DNA of 63,291 nucleotides from Actinomycetota bacterium (GCA_026393475.1 JAPLAA010000017.1:1-63291), one strand, 5' to 3'; shown: positions 43,918 to 52,360, numbered from the stretch's first letter. The notes: generated from the letters alone by a model not told the origin. Made by a program: numbers and translations.

Positions 43918-45123
43918 ATGGCCGAGAACGTGTACATCCTCGGGATCAACATGACGAAGTTCGGCAAGCACGCCGACAAGGACGTCGTCGACCTCGGCGC
44001 CGAGGCCGCGATGGCAGCGCTCGCCGATGCCGGCGTCACGATGCGCGAGATGGGCATCCTCGCGGCGGGCAACCTGATGAACGCCGGAGCCGGGTTCGGT
44101 CAGCGCCTGCAGAAGCAGATCGGTCAGACCGGCATCCCCGTCTACAACGTGGCCAATGCATGTGCCACGGGCGCGACGGCGTTGCGCACGGTGATCATGG
44201 CGGTCAAGTCCGGTGAGGTCGACTACGGCCTCGCGGTCGGTGTCGAGAAGCTCGCCGGCGCGGGCCTGCTCGGTGGTGGCGGCAGCGCGAAGAAGGACGG
44301 CAAGGTGTGGGAGCCGTCGGGTCGTTTCGGTGCGGTCGCCCCGACCGACGGCCGCATCGGCACCGACGCGATGCCTGGCACGTTCGCCCAGGTGGGCATG
44401 GAGTACGGCCACAAGTACGGCGGCGCCAGCTTCGAGCTGTTCGCGAAGATCAGCGAGAAGAACCACGCCCACTCGGTGCTCAACCCGCTCGCGGCCTACT
44501 CGAAGCGGTTCACGCTCGAGGAGATCATGGGCGACATGATGATCGCCTACCCCAACACCCGGCCGATGTGCTCGGCGAACTGCGACGGCGGCGCTGCCGC
44601 GGTGGTCGTGTCGGAGTCGAAGCTGCGCACCCTGTCGCTCGAACAGCAGCGCCGGGCGATCAAGATCTCGGCGTCGGTGCTCACCACCGACCCGTACGAG
44701 GAGGCCTGCCAGGTCCTCCCGAACGTCAACACCCTCACCCGCAACGCCGCCAAGATCGCCTACGAGCAGGCCGGCGTCGGCCCCGAGGACCTGAACCTGG
44801 TCGAGCTGCACGACTGCTTCGCCACGGCCGAGCTGGTGCACTACGACAACCTGATGCTCTGCCCCGAGGGCGGCGCAGTCGACTTCTTCAACTCCGGCGC
44901 CCCCTGGCGCGACGGCTCCACTCCGGTCAACGTGTCCGGCGGCCTCCAGAGCAAGGGCCACCCGATCTCGGCCACCGGCATCGCCAACATCTGGGAGGTC
45001 TGCCACCACCTCCGCGGCGAGGCAGGCCCCCGCCAGATCGAAGGCGCCAAGGTCGGCCTCGCACACGTGATCGGACTCGGCTCCGCCTGCGGCGTCCACA
45101 TCCTCGAGAAGTCCGCCGCCTGA
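43918..45123 (+). CDS. Thiolase-like lipid-transfer protein (SCP-x/Ltp2 type)
   Basis: A 401-residue non-decarboxylating thiolase-like protein. NVANACATGATALRT holds the nucleophilic Cys, VELHDCFATAELVHYDN and LQSKGHPISATGIANIW the His residues, and GLGSACGVHILEK the final Cys. The ANCDGGAAAVVVSE segment is typical of SCP-x and Ltp enzymes, which cleave branched or steroid side-chain acyl-CoAs. An AAGGAGG Shine-Dalgarno sits 6-7 nt before the ATG at 43918. With the DUF35 gene it forms a two-gene operon. Confidence 0.9.
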   Translation: MAENVYILGINMTKFGKHADKDVVDLGAEAAMAALADAGVTMREMGILAAGNLMNAGAGFGQRLQKQIGQTGIPVYNVANACATGATALRTVIMAVKSGEVDYGLAVGVEKLAGAGLLGGGGSAKKDGKVWEPSGRFGAVAPTDGRIGTDAMPGTFAQVGMEYGHKYGGASFELFAKISEKNHAHSVLNPLAAYSKRFTLEEIMGDMMIAYPNTRPMCSANCDGGAAAVVVSESKLRTLSLEQQRRAIKISASVLTTDPYEEACQVLPNVNTLTRNAAKIAYEQAGVGPEDLNLVELHDCFATAELVHYDNLMLCPEGGAVDFFNSGAPWRDGSTPVNVSGGLQSKGHPISATGIANIWEVCHHLRGEAGPRQIEGAKVGLAHVIGLGSACGVHILEKSAA

Positions 45124-45146
45124 CCGTTCGCCCGACCCGCCCGGCG

Positions 45147-45173
45147 TGTCACAACGCGGGCGGCGCCGACGTC
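45147..45173 (+). promoter_or_regulatory. Candidate ECF41-type promoter
   Basis: TGTCACA (45147-45153) and CGTC (45170-45173) are separated by 16 nt, matching the promoter reported for ECF41 sigma factors as I recall it. The operon it precedes encodes an ECF41 factor, so it would be autoregulatory. Transcription would start near 45180. Confidence 0.6.
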
Positions 45174-45200
45174 GACATGGGTGGAGGTCCCACCCATGTC
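45174..45200 (+). promoter_or_regulatory. Perfect 11-bp hairpin enclosing Shine-Dalgarno and start codon
   Basis: GACATGGGTGG (45174-45184) is complementary to CCACCCATGTC (45190-45200) around AGGTC. The GGAGG ribosome site straddles stem and loop and the ATG at 45196 is in the 3' arm. If transcription starts near 45180, a 5-6 bp remnant of the stem would still form. Confidence 0.6.
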
Positions 45201-46605
45201 GAACCATCACGTCACCAACACCACCCACCCGAACGCCGGATCGCCCGGCCCCGGCGCTGAACCCGACGAGCACCCGTACGACCTGATCGTCGTCGGCGCC
45301 GGCATCGCCGGCCTCGCGGCGGCCCTCACCGGGGTCAGCGGGCTCGCCGGGGTCACCGGGACGACCGACGGAGCCGGGCGACGCGGCCCGGTCCAGCCGC
45401 CGCGGATCCTCGTGCTCGACGCACATCCCGCCGGCGGCCGCGCCCGGACGAGCGAACAGGCCGGCTTCCTGCACAACGTCGGCCCGCACGCCATGTACCG
45501 CTCGGGCGCGCTCGCTGCTCTGCTGGCCCGTCACGGCGTCGAGGTGAGCGGGGGCGAGCCCGCCAGCGGCGCCGCCATCATGGTCCGTGACGGTCAGGGC
45601 CATCCGATGCGACTGTCGCCGGGCTCGATGCTGCGCACGTCGCTGCTCACCCCCGGCGAACGGCTGCGGCTGCTCGCGCTGTTCGCCACCGTGCAGCGCG
45701 CCAAGCCGGCGCAGCTCGTCGGCACGTCGGTCGACGACTGGCTGGCGCCGTACCCTCGCCGCGTCCGCCAGTTCGCCGACATGCTCATCCGCGTCAGCAG
45801 CTACACCGACGCACCCGACGTGTTCGACGCGGGAGCGGCCGTCGCCCAACTGCAGCTCGCGATCGGCCCGGGTGTGCAGTACCTCGACGGCGGTTGGCAG
45901 TCGATCGTGGCCGGGTGCCTCGACGTGCTCGCCGCCGCCGGCGTGGACGTGCGCACCGACGAGGAGACCCTGACCGTGCGGTCCGTCGACCGATCGCCCC
46001 TGGTGTCGGTGACCACCTCGAACACGACGCACACCGCCCACTCGGTGGTGATCGCCGGAGGCGGCCCCGAGACCGCCGAGCGGCTCACCGGCGCGACCGT
46101 TCGGGGGCTCGATCGGATCACCCCGCCTGTGACCGCCTCGACGCTCGATCTCGCCCTGGCGACGGCGCGGCCGGCACTCGCGTTCGCACTGGACGCGCCG
46201 CTGTACCTGTCGGCCCACGCACCGGCGGCGCGACTCGCGCCCGAAGGGCACGGACTCGTGTCGCTGATGCGCTACCACGCACCCGGCGCCGACGCGGGCG
46301 ACCCGGCCGTGCGCAGGGCGGAACTGCGTGCCTTCGCCCGTCATGTCGGCATCGGCGAACGGGGGGACGAACGTGAGGTGCTGCACGAGCGCTACCTCCA
46401 CCGCATGGTCGTCACCCATGGCGCGCCGACCGCGTCGGGCGGCGGCCTCGCCGGACGGCCCGCCGTCGATGCGCTCGGTCTGCCCGGCGTGTACCTCGCC
46501 GGCGACTGGGTGGGAGCCGAGGGGCTGCTGGCCGACGCTGCCGCCGCGAGCGGGATCGCTGCGGCGCGAGCGGCCGCGCAGCGTTGCGCGAGCATCACGG
46601 GATGA
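45196..46605 (+). CDS. FAD-dependent oxidoreductase (amine-oxidase/phytoene-desaturase type)
   Basis: A 469-residue flavoprotein. YDLIVVGAGIAGLAAAL is the Rossmann FAD-binding motif; GGRARTSEQAGFLHNVGPHA is the second motif typical of this superfamily (GGR followed by a ...G...G.H). GVYLAGDWVGAEGLLADAAA near the end is the C-terminal FAD motif. A GTGGAGG site lies 8 nt before the ATG, inside a hairpin. It overlaps the ECF41 sigma gene by ATGA; ECF41 genes usually sit next to oxidoreductases or carboxymuconolactone decarboxylases. Confidence 0.85.
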   Translation: MSNHHVTNTTHPNAGSPGPGAEPDEHPYDLIVVGAGIAGLAAALTGVSGLAGVTGTTDGAGRRGPVQPPRILVLDAHPAGGRARTSEQAGFLHNVGPHAMYRSGALAALLARHGVEVSGGEPASGAAIMVRDGQGHPMRLSPGSMLRTSLLTPGERLRLLALFATVQRAKPAQLVGTSVDDWLAPYPRRVRQFADMLIRVSSYTDAPDVFDAGAAVAQLQLAIGPGVQYLDGGWQSIVAGCLDVLAAAGVDVRTDEETLTVRSVDRSPLVSVTTSNTTHTAHSVVIAGGGPETAERLTGATVRGLDRITPPVTASTLDLALATARPALAFALDAPLYLSAHAPAARLAPEGHGLVSLMRYHAPGADAGDPAVRRAELRAFARHVGIGERGDEREVLHERYLHRMVVTHGAPTASGGGLAGRPAVDALGLPGVYLAGDWVGAEGLLADAAAASGIAAARAAAQRCASITG

Positions 46606-47642
46606 GCAGGTCCGAACCGACTCGCGGCCCGTCCGGCACCGGAGCGGCGGGCCCGGATGCCGGCCCGGATGCCGGCGTGGACGCGGTCGAGCTGTTCGAG
46701 CGGGAACGGCCACGACTGGTGGGGCTGGCGTACCGCCTGCTCGGCTCGGTGGCCGACGCAGAGGACGTGGTGCAGGACGCGTGGATCCGGTGGAGCCGGG
46801 TCGATCACACATCGATCGAGCGCCCGGCGGCCTGGCTCACGACCACGGTGAGCCGTCTGGGACTCGACCGACTCCGAGCCCGACGGCGGGCCCAGGCGGC
46901 GTACGTCGGCCCGTGGCTGCCCGAGCCGCTCGTGCGCCCGATGAACGACGCCGGCACGGGGCCGTCGCGCACCGCTCGCTCCCACCGGTCGCCGGTCGAC
47001 GCGTCCGACACCACGGCCGCCGGGGATCCGGCGGCACACGCCGAGCTCGCCGACTCGTTGACCACGGCGTTCCTCGTCCTGCTCGAACGCCTCTCACCCG
47101 ACGAACGGCTCGTCCTGCTGCTCGTCGACGTGTTCGGCGAGTCACTCCGCACCGCAGCGGACACACTCGGTCGGTCGCACGACGCGACGCGGCAACTCGC
47201 GGTGCGCGCCCGCCGCAAGCTCACCGCCGACGCGGGCGACCTGCCCACCGTGCGCACCGCACCACAGGAGCAGTTGGCGATCGCTGCCGCGTTCGTCGGT
47301 GCGGTGATGAGCGGCGATCTCGAGGCGGTGCGCTCGATGCTGCACCCCGACGCAGTGCTGACGAGCGACGGTGGGGCCAACCGCCACGCCGCGCGCCGGC
47401 CGGTGCGCGGCGCCGACCGGGTCGCCCGGTTCCTCGTCAACCTCGCCCGGCGCCTCCCACCCGAGGTGTTGGGGGTGACGCCCGTGTGGGTGAACGGGTC
47501 GCCGGGCGTGCTCGTGTCGTTGCACGGTGCGCCGTACATGGTGAACGTGATCGAGGTGGCCGGCGACCAGGTGGTGCGCCAGTACTCGATCGTGAACCCC
47601 GACAAGCTGGCGTCGATCGGGCGGTCGATCGAACTCGTGTGA
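46602..47642 (+). CDS. ECF41-family (SigJ-like) sigma factor with SnoaL-like C-terminal domain
   Basis: A 346-residue sigma factor. Region 2 is ELFERERPRLVGLAYRLLGS through WLTTTVSRLGLDRLRARRR; the YVGPWLPEPL motif follows. Region 4 is LSPDERLVLLLVDVFGESLR to GRSHDATRQLAVRARRKL. The C-terminal 120 residues form a SnoaL-like domain (AIAAAFVGAVMSGDLEAVRS) with the family's DGG motif (TSDGGANRHAARRPVRG) and NPDKL near the end. In this group the C-terminal domain replaces an anti-sigma factor. It is coupled to the upstream FAD gene. Confidence 0.9.
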   Translation: MSRSEPTRGPSGTGAAGPDAGPDAGVDAVELFERERPRLVGLAYRLLGSVADAEDVVQDAWIRWSRVDHTSIERPAAWLTTTVSRLGLDRLRARRRAQAAYVGPWLPEPLVRPMNDAGTGPSRTARSHRSPVDASDTTAAGDPAAHAELADSLTTAFLVLLERLSPDERLVLLLVDVFGESLRTAADTLGRSHDATRQLAVRARRKLTADAGDLPTVRTAPQEQLAIAAAFVGAVMSGDLEAVRSMLHPDAVLTSDGGANRHAARRPVRGADRVARFLVNLARRLPPEVLGVTPVWVNGSPGVLVSLHGAPYMVNVIEVAGDQVVRQYSIVNPDKLASIGRSIELV

Positions 47643-47661
47643 CCGGGCCCGCCGACCCGGT
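47642..47661. terminator. Short hairpin between convergent genes
   Basis: ACCGGG (47642-47647) pairs with CCCGGT (47656-47661) with an 8-nt loop, between the sigma gene and the surface-protein gene. Confidence 0.35.
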
Positions 47662-47667
47662 GGACAC

Positions 47668-49545
47668 CTAGAAGAGGCGGATCGACGCCGACCGGGTGGT
47701 CGTCAGCACGACGTTGCCGGCCGTGTCGGTGATCGAGGTGGCCGGCTGCATCGAGAAGGTGGCCGCCGTGGTCTGGGTGCCCACCGCGGCGCAGGTGCCC
47801 GTGCAGGTCGCGCCGATCGTGATCACCATCGTGCGGCCACCGGCGACGAACGAGACGGCGGAGCCCGAGTAGCCGTACGACACGTTGTTGGTGGTGACGT
47901 AGCCGTTGCCGCCCGTGGTGCGCGCACCGTTGGTGATGCCGGTGATCGTGAGCCGGTCGGCGGCGGTGGTGTTCGGATCGGTGAGCGTGACGGTCACCGA
48001 CGCAGGCACCGACCCGGGGGCGATGGGCTCGGTGAACGTGAGCGAGAGGGTGTCTCCGGGCTCGATCCGGCCGTCGGTCGCGCCGTTGGTGTCGGCGAAC
48101 GAGAGCAGCAGCGGACGGGCACCGTCGGACGGGGCGCGCGCGGCGAACGCCGCGAGGTTGCCGGCGGCGTCGCGAGGGCCGGCCGCGTTGGCCGCGAGTG
48201 CGACCGTCATCGAACCGACCGCTGTGTCGAGCGCCCCGGTCCCCTCGGTGATGGTGAGCGTGGCGGTGGTGCCCGACGCCGACACCGATGCGAGGAAGCC
48301 GGCCGACGGCACGTTGGCAAGGGCCCACGGGGCCGTGGTCGTCGACGTCGCAGCGAGCGTCTCGCTCCACGTGATGAGCACGCGGTTGACCCGACCGTTG
48401 TTGTTCGAGTCCTGCAGCACCATGGTGATCGGTACCGGCGGCGCGAGGTCGGTAGGCGCGCGAGCGGCGAACGAGCTGGTGTGGCCGTGGACGTCGCGAA
48501 TGCCGGCGGCGTTCGCGGCGAGTGCGACCGTGAACGAGCCGACGGCGGTCGACGCGGCGCCCGATCCCTCCGTGATCGCCAGGGTGGCGACGGCACCCGA
48601 CACGGTGACGCCGGCGAGCGTGCCGCCGGAGGGGATGTTGGTGAGCGTCCACGACGCGGTGCCGGCCGAGTACGGCGCGAGCACATCGTCGAACGTCGCG
48701 CGCACCTCGTCGATGCGACCGTCGACGTCGACGTCGTGCATCGTCAGCGTCACGAGCGCCGGTGGGATCACGATCGACACGGCCGCGGCAGCGACGGTGC
48801 CGAGCGAACCGACGACGTAGATCGAGTGCGGCGCGTCGGTGGTGCCGACAGGCAGCGTCACCGACACCGCCTGACCAGTGGCTGAGACGACCACGCTGGG
48901 CGAGCCGGCGAGGACCGTGCCGGTCGGCGAGTCGAGGCGGAAGCTCAGCGTCTCACCGACGACGAAGTTGTCGATCGTGCCGTTCACGGTGGCCGGCAGG
49001 GTGAGCAACGGCATCGGCGTCGACCAGGCGACGGTCGCAGCGAGGACGGTGATGGGCGCGCTCGGGGCGCTCGAGGCGCCGCTCCACGATCCACGCACGC
49101 CCCGCACGCGGTACTGCCACGTGCCGACCGGCACCGCCGATTCGGTGCACATGGTCGAGGTGATCAGCACGTTGCACACCGGCAGCACCGCGACGGCGGC
49201 GCCGAGAGTGTCGAGCCGCTCCACGACGTACCCGTCGACGGGTTGGCCACCGCTGAGCGTGATGGGGGTCCAGGAGACGGTGACGGTGGTGCCGACAGCG
49301 ACGGCGACCGGCGCCGCGGGCACCGGGATGTTGCCGGCCTGCGACACGCCGTCGCCGGTGGCGAGTGCTCCGTATCCGGCGGCGGCGCTCGGCACGCCGC
49401 CGGACACGAACACCAGGATCCCGATCACCAGGCCGACGGTCAGGCCGAGCGGGATCGTTCGAGTCGTCCGCGACCGTTGCGCCGTCGTGCCGGCGTGAGC
49501 ACACCGAGGTGCACAGCTGGCTCGAGGGCGACGGGTCGCAGGCAT
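47668..49545 (-). CDS. Exported surface protein: FnIII-like domain plus repeated beta domains with Ca-loop motifs
   Basis: A 625-residue exported protein. An Arg-rich start precedes a hydrophobic signal segment (LGLTVGLVIGILVFVSGGVP) ending AAAGYG. A fibronectin type III-like domain (VPAAPVAVAVGTTVTVSWTP, about 75-175) is followed by a beta region and two tandem repeats of about 107 residues. Each repeat opens with a DxDxDG-like loop (HDVDVDGRIDEV, QDSNNNGRVNRV) and ends TVALAANAAG(I/P)RD; a third loop (DTNGATDGRIEPGD) starts the last domain. It ends in SIRLF with no sortase motif. It is downstream of the SipW-type protein by 48 nt, so the two likely form an operon. Confidence 0.8.
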   Translation of the reverse strand: MPATRRPRASCAPRCAHAGTTAQRSRTTRTIPLGLTVGLVIGILVFVSGGVPSAAAGYGALATGDGVSQAGNIPVPAAPVAVAVGTTVTVSWTPITLSGGQPVDGYVVERLDTLGAAVAVLPVCNVLITSTMCTESAVPVGTWQYRVRGVRGSWSGASSAPSAPITVLAATVAWSTPMPLLTLPATVNGTIDNFVVGETLSFRLDSPTGTVLAGSPSVVVSATGQAVSVTLPVGTTDAPHSIYVVGSLGTVAAAAVSIVIPPALVTLTMHDVDVDGRIDEVRATFDDVLAPYSAGTASWTLTNIPSGGTLAGVTVSGAVATLAITEGSGAASTAVGSFTVALAANAAGIRDVHGHTSSFAARAPTDLAPPVPITMVLQDSNNNGRVNRVLITWSETLAATSTTTAPWALANVPSAGFLASVSASGTTATLTITEGTGALDTAVGSMTVALAANAAGPRDAAGNLAAFAARAPSDGARPLLLSFADTNGATDGRIEPGDTLSLTFTEPIAPGSVPASVTVTLTDPNTTAADRLTITGITNGARTTGGNGYVTTNNVSYGYSGSAVSFVAGGRTMVITIGATCTGTCAAVGTQTTAATFSMQPATSITDTAGNVVLTTTRSASIRLF

Positions 49546-49593
49546 GTCAGGTCCCCGGGCCGCGAGGCGGACGGGCACCCTCCGGGGAGAGGA

Positions 49594-50118
49594 TCAGACC
49601 TGGACGCCGGTGAGGGTCAGGGCGATGGTGAAGTTCACGCCCTGGCATGCATCCGGGGCGGCCGCCGCCATCGTCACGACGTTGCTGATGGTCTGCAGTG
49701 CGCTGGTGGCGTTGGCCGCGACGTTGAGCGCCAGGCCCGTGGCGGGTGCCACCGAGATGTTGGTGATGGCGCAGGCGGGGTTGCTGGTCGTGATCGCGCC
49801 GGCCGTCATCGCGGTGAACTGCACCGGGTACGGGTTCGGGTTGGTGAGGGTGAACGTGATGTCGCCGTCGGTCGCACCCGGGTAGAGCGAGGCGGGTCCG
49901 GCCGCTGCGGTCACGGTGATCGACTGCGCGGTGAGCGCCGTCGTGCGGCCGCTGCCGGTGCCGTTCGCCGACCACAGGGCCCAGGCAGCACCGCCGCCGG
50001 CGACGAGCGCGGTGAACGCCGCGATGGCACCGATCTTCTTCGCCCGGCCGATGCCCCGGCGGCCTTCGTCGGTCGTCGTGGTGTTCGTCGTGCCGGTCGT
50101 GGTGTCGATGGTGCTCAT
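49594..50118 (-). CDS. SipW-type signal peptide protein (TasA/camelysin-like)
   Basis: A 174-residue exported protein. A Thr-rich cytosolic start leads to RRGIGRAKKIGAIAAFTALV, a hydrophobic core, and AAWALWSANGTG, which matches the alternate (SipW-dependent) signal found on TasA, camelysin and related fibre proteins. The mature part is a small beta domain (DGDITFTLTNPNPYPVQFTA) with two Cys pairs likely (NPACAITN, DACQGVN). It may form surface fibres. Start ATG 50118 has a GGGAG site. No SipW peptidase gene is in the window. Confidence 0.82.
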   Translation of the reverse strand: MSTIDTTTGTTNTTTTDEGRRGIGRAKKIGAIAAFTALVAGGGAAWALWSANGTGSGRTTALTAQSITVTAAAGPASLYPGATDGDITFTLTNPNPYPVQFTAMTAGAITTSNPACAITNISVAPATGLALNVAANATSALQTISNVVTMAAAAPDACQGVNFTIALTLTGVQV

Positions 50119-50290
50119 GGTGATGACTCCCGTGCGTGTCCTGTCGCGAGAACCGACCGTCGAGATGACGGTCAGTTCGACGGGTGTGTCATCGGACGTC
50201 GGAGCGCCTCCATGAGGCCGATACCCGACCCAGCGGGCAAACCCCGCAGATCGGGGAGCCGCACCTGCGGGGGTGTTCACCGGACGGTCT
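50119..50290. other. Intergenic leader region of the surface-protein operon
   Basis: This 172-nt gap precedes the SipW-type gene on the minus strand. It contains ACCGTC-GAGAT-GACGGT (50156-50172), a 6-bp hairpin. It also holds CCCCG-CAGAT-CGGGG (about 50242-50256). I see no clear -35/-10 pair and no gene. Confidence 0.4.
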
Positions 50291-51430
50291 TCATCGGACG
50301 GTGCTGCCCTCCAGGTGCACGACGCGGCCCTCGTCGATCGAACGGTGGGCGGCGACGCCCATCAGCACCGACCACAGGCCGTCGTCGACGGTGACCTCGG
50401 CCGGCCGACCCGACCGGACGCAGTCGACGAACCGGCGGTGCTCGACGAACGACGACCCGTGGTGGAAGCCCGCGTAGGTGACGTCGGCCGGCGTCGGTGC
50501 CGCCACCTCACGCACGCCGGAACGGTCGCGCGGGCCGACGAACACGGTGTCGCCGGGCACCGCGGTCTCGAGCTTCGCCCGGTCGCCGACGACGACGATC
50601 TCCTGTTCGTGGCGTCCGCCTTCGGCGAACATCGACAGGTCGAGCGCGCCGCGCACCCCGTTCGCGAAGTCGACGATCACGAACGCGTTGTCGACGATGT
50701 CGGGCACGCGGCCGTCGTACTCCTCGTCGAGATGGTTGACGTCCTGGCCGCCCGAGGCCATCACGCGGACGGGATCGGCACCGGCCACGAGCCGCATCAG
50801 GTCGAAGAAGTGGCAGCACTTCTCGACGAGCGTGCCGCCGGTGTTCGCGGTGAAGCGGTTCCAGTTGCCGACCTTGACGAGGAACGGGAAGCGGTGTTCA
50901 CGGATCGACACCATGCGCGTGGTGCCGCACACGCCGGTACGCAGTTCGCCGAGCAGGGTCGCGACCGCCGGCATGTAGCGGTACTCGAGCCCGACCCAGG
51001 TGAGCGCGTCACGGTCGGCGGCCATCCGGCGGACGTCGAGGCAGTCCTCGACCGTGGTGCACAGCGGCTTCTCGACCATCACGGCGAGGCCGGTCGCGAG
51101 GGCGTCGCGCAGCACGGTGGCGTGGGTGTGGTTCGGGCTCGCGATCACCACCGCATCGAGGTCGTCGCGTTCGAGCAGTGAGCGGTGATCCGCGTAGGTG
51201 TCGATCGCCGTTCCGCCAGTGCCTGCCGGGCCGGCGGCCGCCACGCCCCACTCGAGCGAGCAGGGGGTGGGGTCGGCGAGGGCGACCACCTCGACCGCGG
51301 CGACACCGTCGACCGCGTCGGTCCGTCCGAGATGGACGAGGTTGGCGATGTGCTCGCACCCCATCATCCCGGTGCCGATCACCCCGTACCGGAGCGGGCG
51401 AGCAGGAACGGGGGACGACGGAGCGGTCAT
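50291..51430 (-). CDS. Gfo/Idh/MocA family oxidoreductase
   Basis: A 379-residue NAD(P)-dependent sugar or inositol-type dehydrogenase. RYGVIGTGMMGCEHIANLVH is the Rossmann motif, VVIASPNHTHATVL and VMVEKPLCTT carry the conserved EKP Lys, and GGTLVEKCCHFFDLMRLVAG contains the DxxxH-like catalytic region (HFFDL). The substrate is unknown. ATG 51430 fits the fold start; AAGAAT (51439-51444, minus) lies 8 nt upstream as a possible -10. Downstream on the minus strand is the gap before the SipW-type gene. Confidence 0.88.
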   Translation of the reverse strand: MTAPSSPVPARPLRYGVIGTGMMGCEHIANLVHLGRTDAVDGVAAVEVVALADPTPCSLEWGVAAAGPAGTGGTAIDTYADHRSLLERDDLDAVVIASPNHTHATVLRDALATGLAVMVEKPLCTTVEDCLDVRRMAADRDALTWVGLEYRYMPAVATLLGELRTGVCGTTRMVSIREHRFPFLVKVGNWNRFTANTGGTLVEKCCHFFDLMRLVAGADPVRVMASGGQDVNHLDEEYDGRVPDIVDNAFVIVDFANGVRGALDLSMFAEGGRHEQEIVVVGDRAKLETAVPGDTVFVGPRDRSGVREVAAPTPADVTYAGFHHGSSFVEHRRFVDCVRSGRPAEVTVDDGLWSVLMGVAAHRSIDEGRVVHLEGSTVR

Positions 51431-51486
51431 GGCCACCGATTCTTGCAAGCCCAGGCCGCGGGCCCCGTTGCAAGCCCCGACAGCAA

Positions 51487-51502
51487 GACCCGGCTGCGGG
51501 TC
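51487..51502 (-). terminator. Hairpin overlapping the cheX stop codon
   Basis: GACCCG-GCTG-CGGGTC forms a 6-bp stem with a GCTG loop. Its 3' half overlaps the last bases of cheX (stop complement at 51501-51503). Confidence 0.45.
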
Positions 51503-51998
51503 AGACGCCGATGAGGCCGAGGGTGCCACCCTCGTAGCCGACGATGGTGACGTCATAGCGCTTGTTGCCGGCGGCACGCTTGGACAGCTCGATCACGTCG
51601 TCGGGGATGCCGTCGACCATCTCGGTCAGGCGCAGGTGCGGCACGCTCGGGCCGTTCAGCAGCGCCGACACGATGTTGACGACCTCGTAGAAGTTGTCGC
51701 GCAGGTTCTCGCCGAGCTCACCAGCGGCCACCGCTTCCTTGGCCACCTGATCGGAGATCATCGCCAGCGCCGCGCCGGCGTTGGCGGCCAGCTTCAGCTC
51801 GGCGACGCACGCGCCGATCAGCGTGTTCTTGTCGTTCACGTAGAGGCCCGTCACCCACTTCTCCTCCTCGGGATCGATCTCCGAGAGGTCGGACGCGGGC
51901 TTCTTCGAGACCGACACCGGTTTGCCGAGAAGATCACCGAGGAAGTCGCGGACGTCCTCGGGGATCGGCATCCGCCGAGCAGGTGTGCCGAGCGGCAT
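51501..51998 (-). CDS. cheX: CheX-like chemotaxis phosphatase
   Basis: A 165-residue CheC/CheX-fold protein. In this family an ExxN motif removes phosphate from CheY-P; here it is seen as ENLRDNFYEVVNIVSALLN, with Glu and Asn spaced as required. The core is VTGLYVNDKNTLIGACVAEL and AMISDQVAKEAVAAGELGEN. The start ATG shares one base with the cheY stop (TGATG), so it is translationally coupled to its presumed substrate. The N-terminal extension (MPLGTPARRMPIPEDV) is not conserved. Confidence 0.78.
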   Translation of the reverse strand: MPLGTPARRMPIPEDVRDFLGDLLGKPVSVSKKPASDLSEIDPEEEKWVTGLYVNDKNTLIGACVAELKLAANAGAALAMISDQVAKEAVAAGELGENLRDNFYEVVNIVSALLNGPSVPHLRLTEMVDGIPDDVIELSKRAAGNKRYDVTIVGYEGGTLGLIGV

Positions 51999-52360
51999 CA
52001 GCCCACCACGGCACCGACGACTTCGGCGAGGCGTTCCGCGTCGAAGGGCTTGGTCAGCAAGAAGGCGGCGCCACCGGCGATCGCCTGCTCCTTCATGGCC
52101 GGGTTGGACTCGGAGGTGACGAACCCGAACGTGGTCTGGTTGCCCGACGCGCGCAGGTTGTGCAGGAACTCGATGCCCGTCATGTTGGGCATGTTCCAGT
52201 CGGACATGATCAGGTCGGGCGCGAACGTCGGCACGGCGGCCAGCGCCTCGGCGCCGTCCTCGGCCTCGAAGACCTCGTCGATCTGCAACCCGCTCTGGCG
52301 CAGGGTGCGCAGGACGATCATGCGCATCGCCTTGCTGTCATCTGCGATCAGGACCTTCAT
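51998..52360 (-). CDS. cheY: CheY-like response regulator
   Basis: A 120-residue stand-alone receiver. The acidic pair is Asp7-Asp8 (LIADDSKAMR), the phospho-acceptor Asp54 (LIMSDWNMPNMTG), Thr82 (FVTSES) and Lys104 (LLTKPFDAE), so all catalytic residues are intact. With CheX downstream it forms a CheY-phosphatase pair. A GGGAGGAA Shine-Dalgarno precedes the ATG at 52360. Its kinase is probably CheA at 58824, 6.5 kb away. Confidence 0.92.
   Translation of the reverse strand: MKVLIADDSKAMRMIVLRTLRQSGLQIDEVFEAEDGAEALAAVPTFAPDLIMSDWNMPNMTGIEFLHNLRASGNQTTFGFVTSESNPAMKEQAIAGGAAFLLTKPFDAERLAEVVGAVVG

Noticed and set aside
43528..46812. A 1094-codon minus-strand frame over the DUF35, thiolase and FAD genes
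   Set aside because: It is antisense to three recognisable proteins, and its translation has no domain.
50235..50256. GGGCAAACC plus a CCCCG/CGGGG hairpin, resembling part of a c-di-GMP-I riboswitch
   Set aside because: On that strand no gene follows, the GAAA tetraloop and the second conserved arm are missing, and the minus strand does not match.
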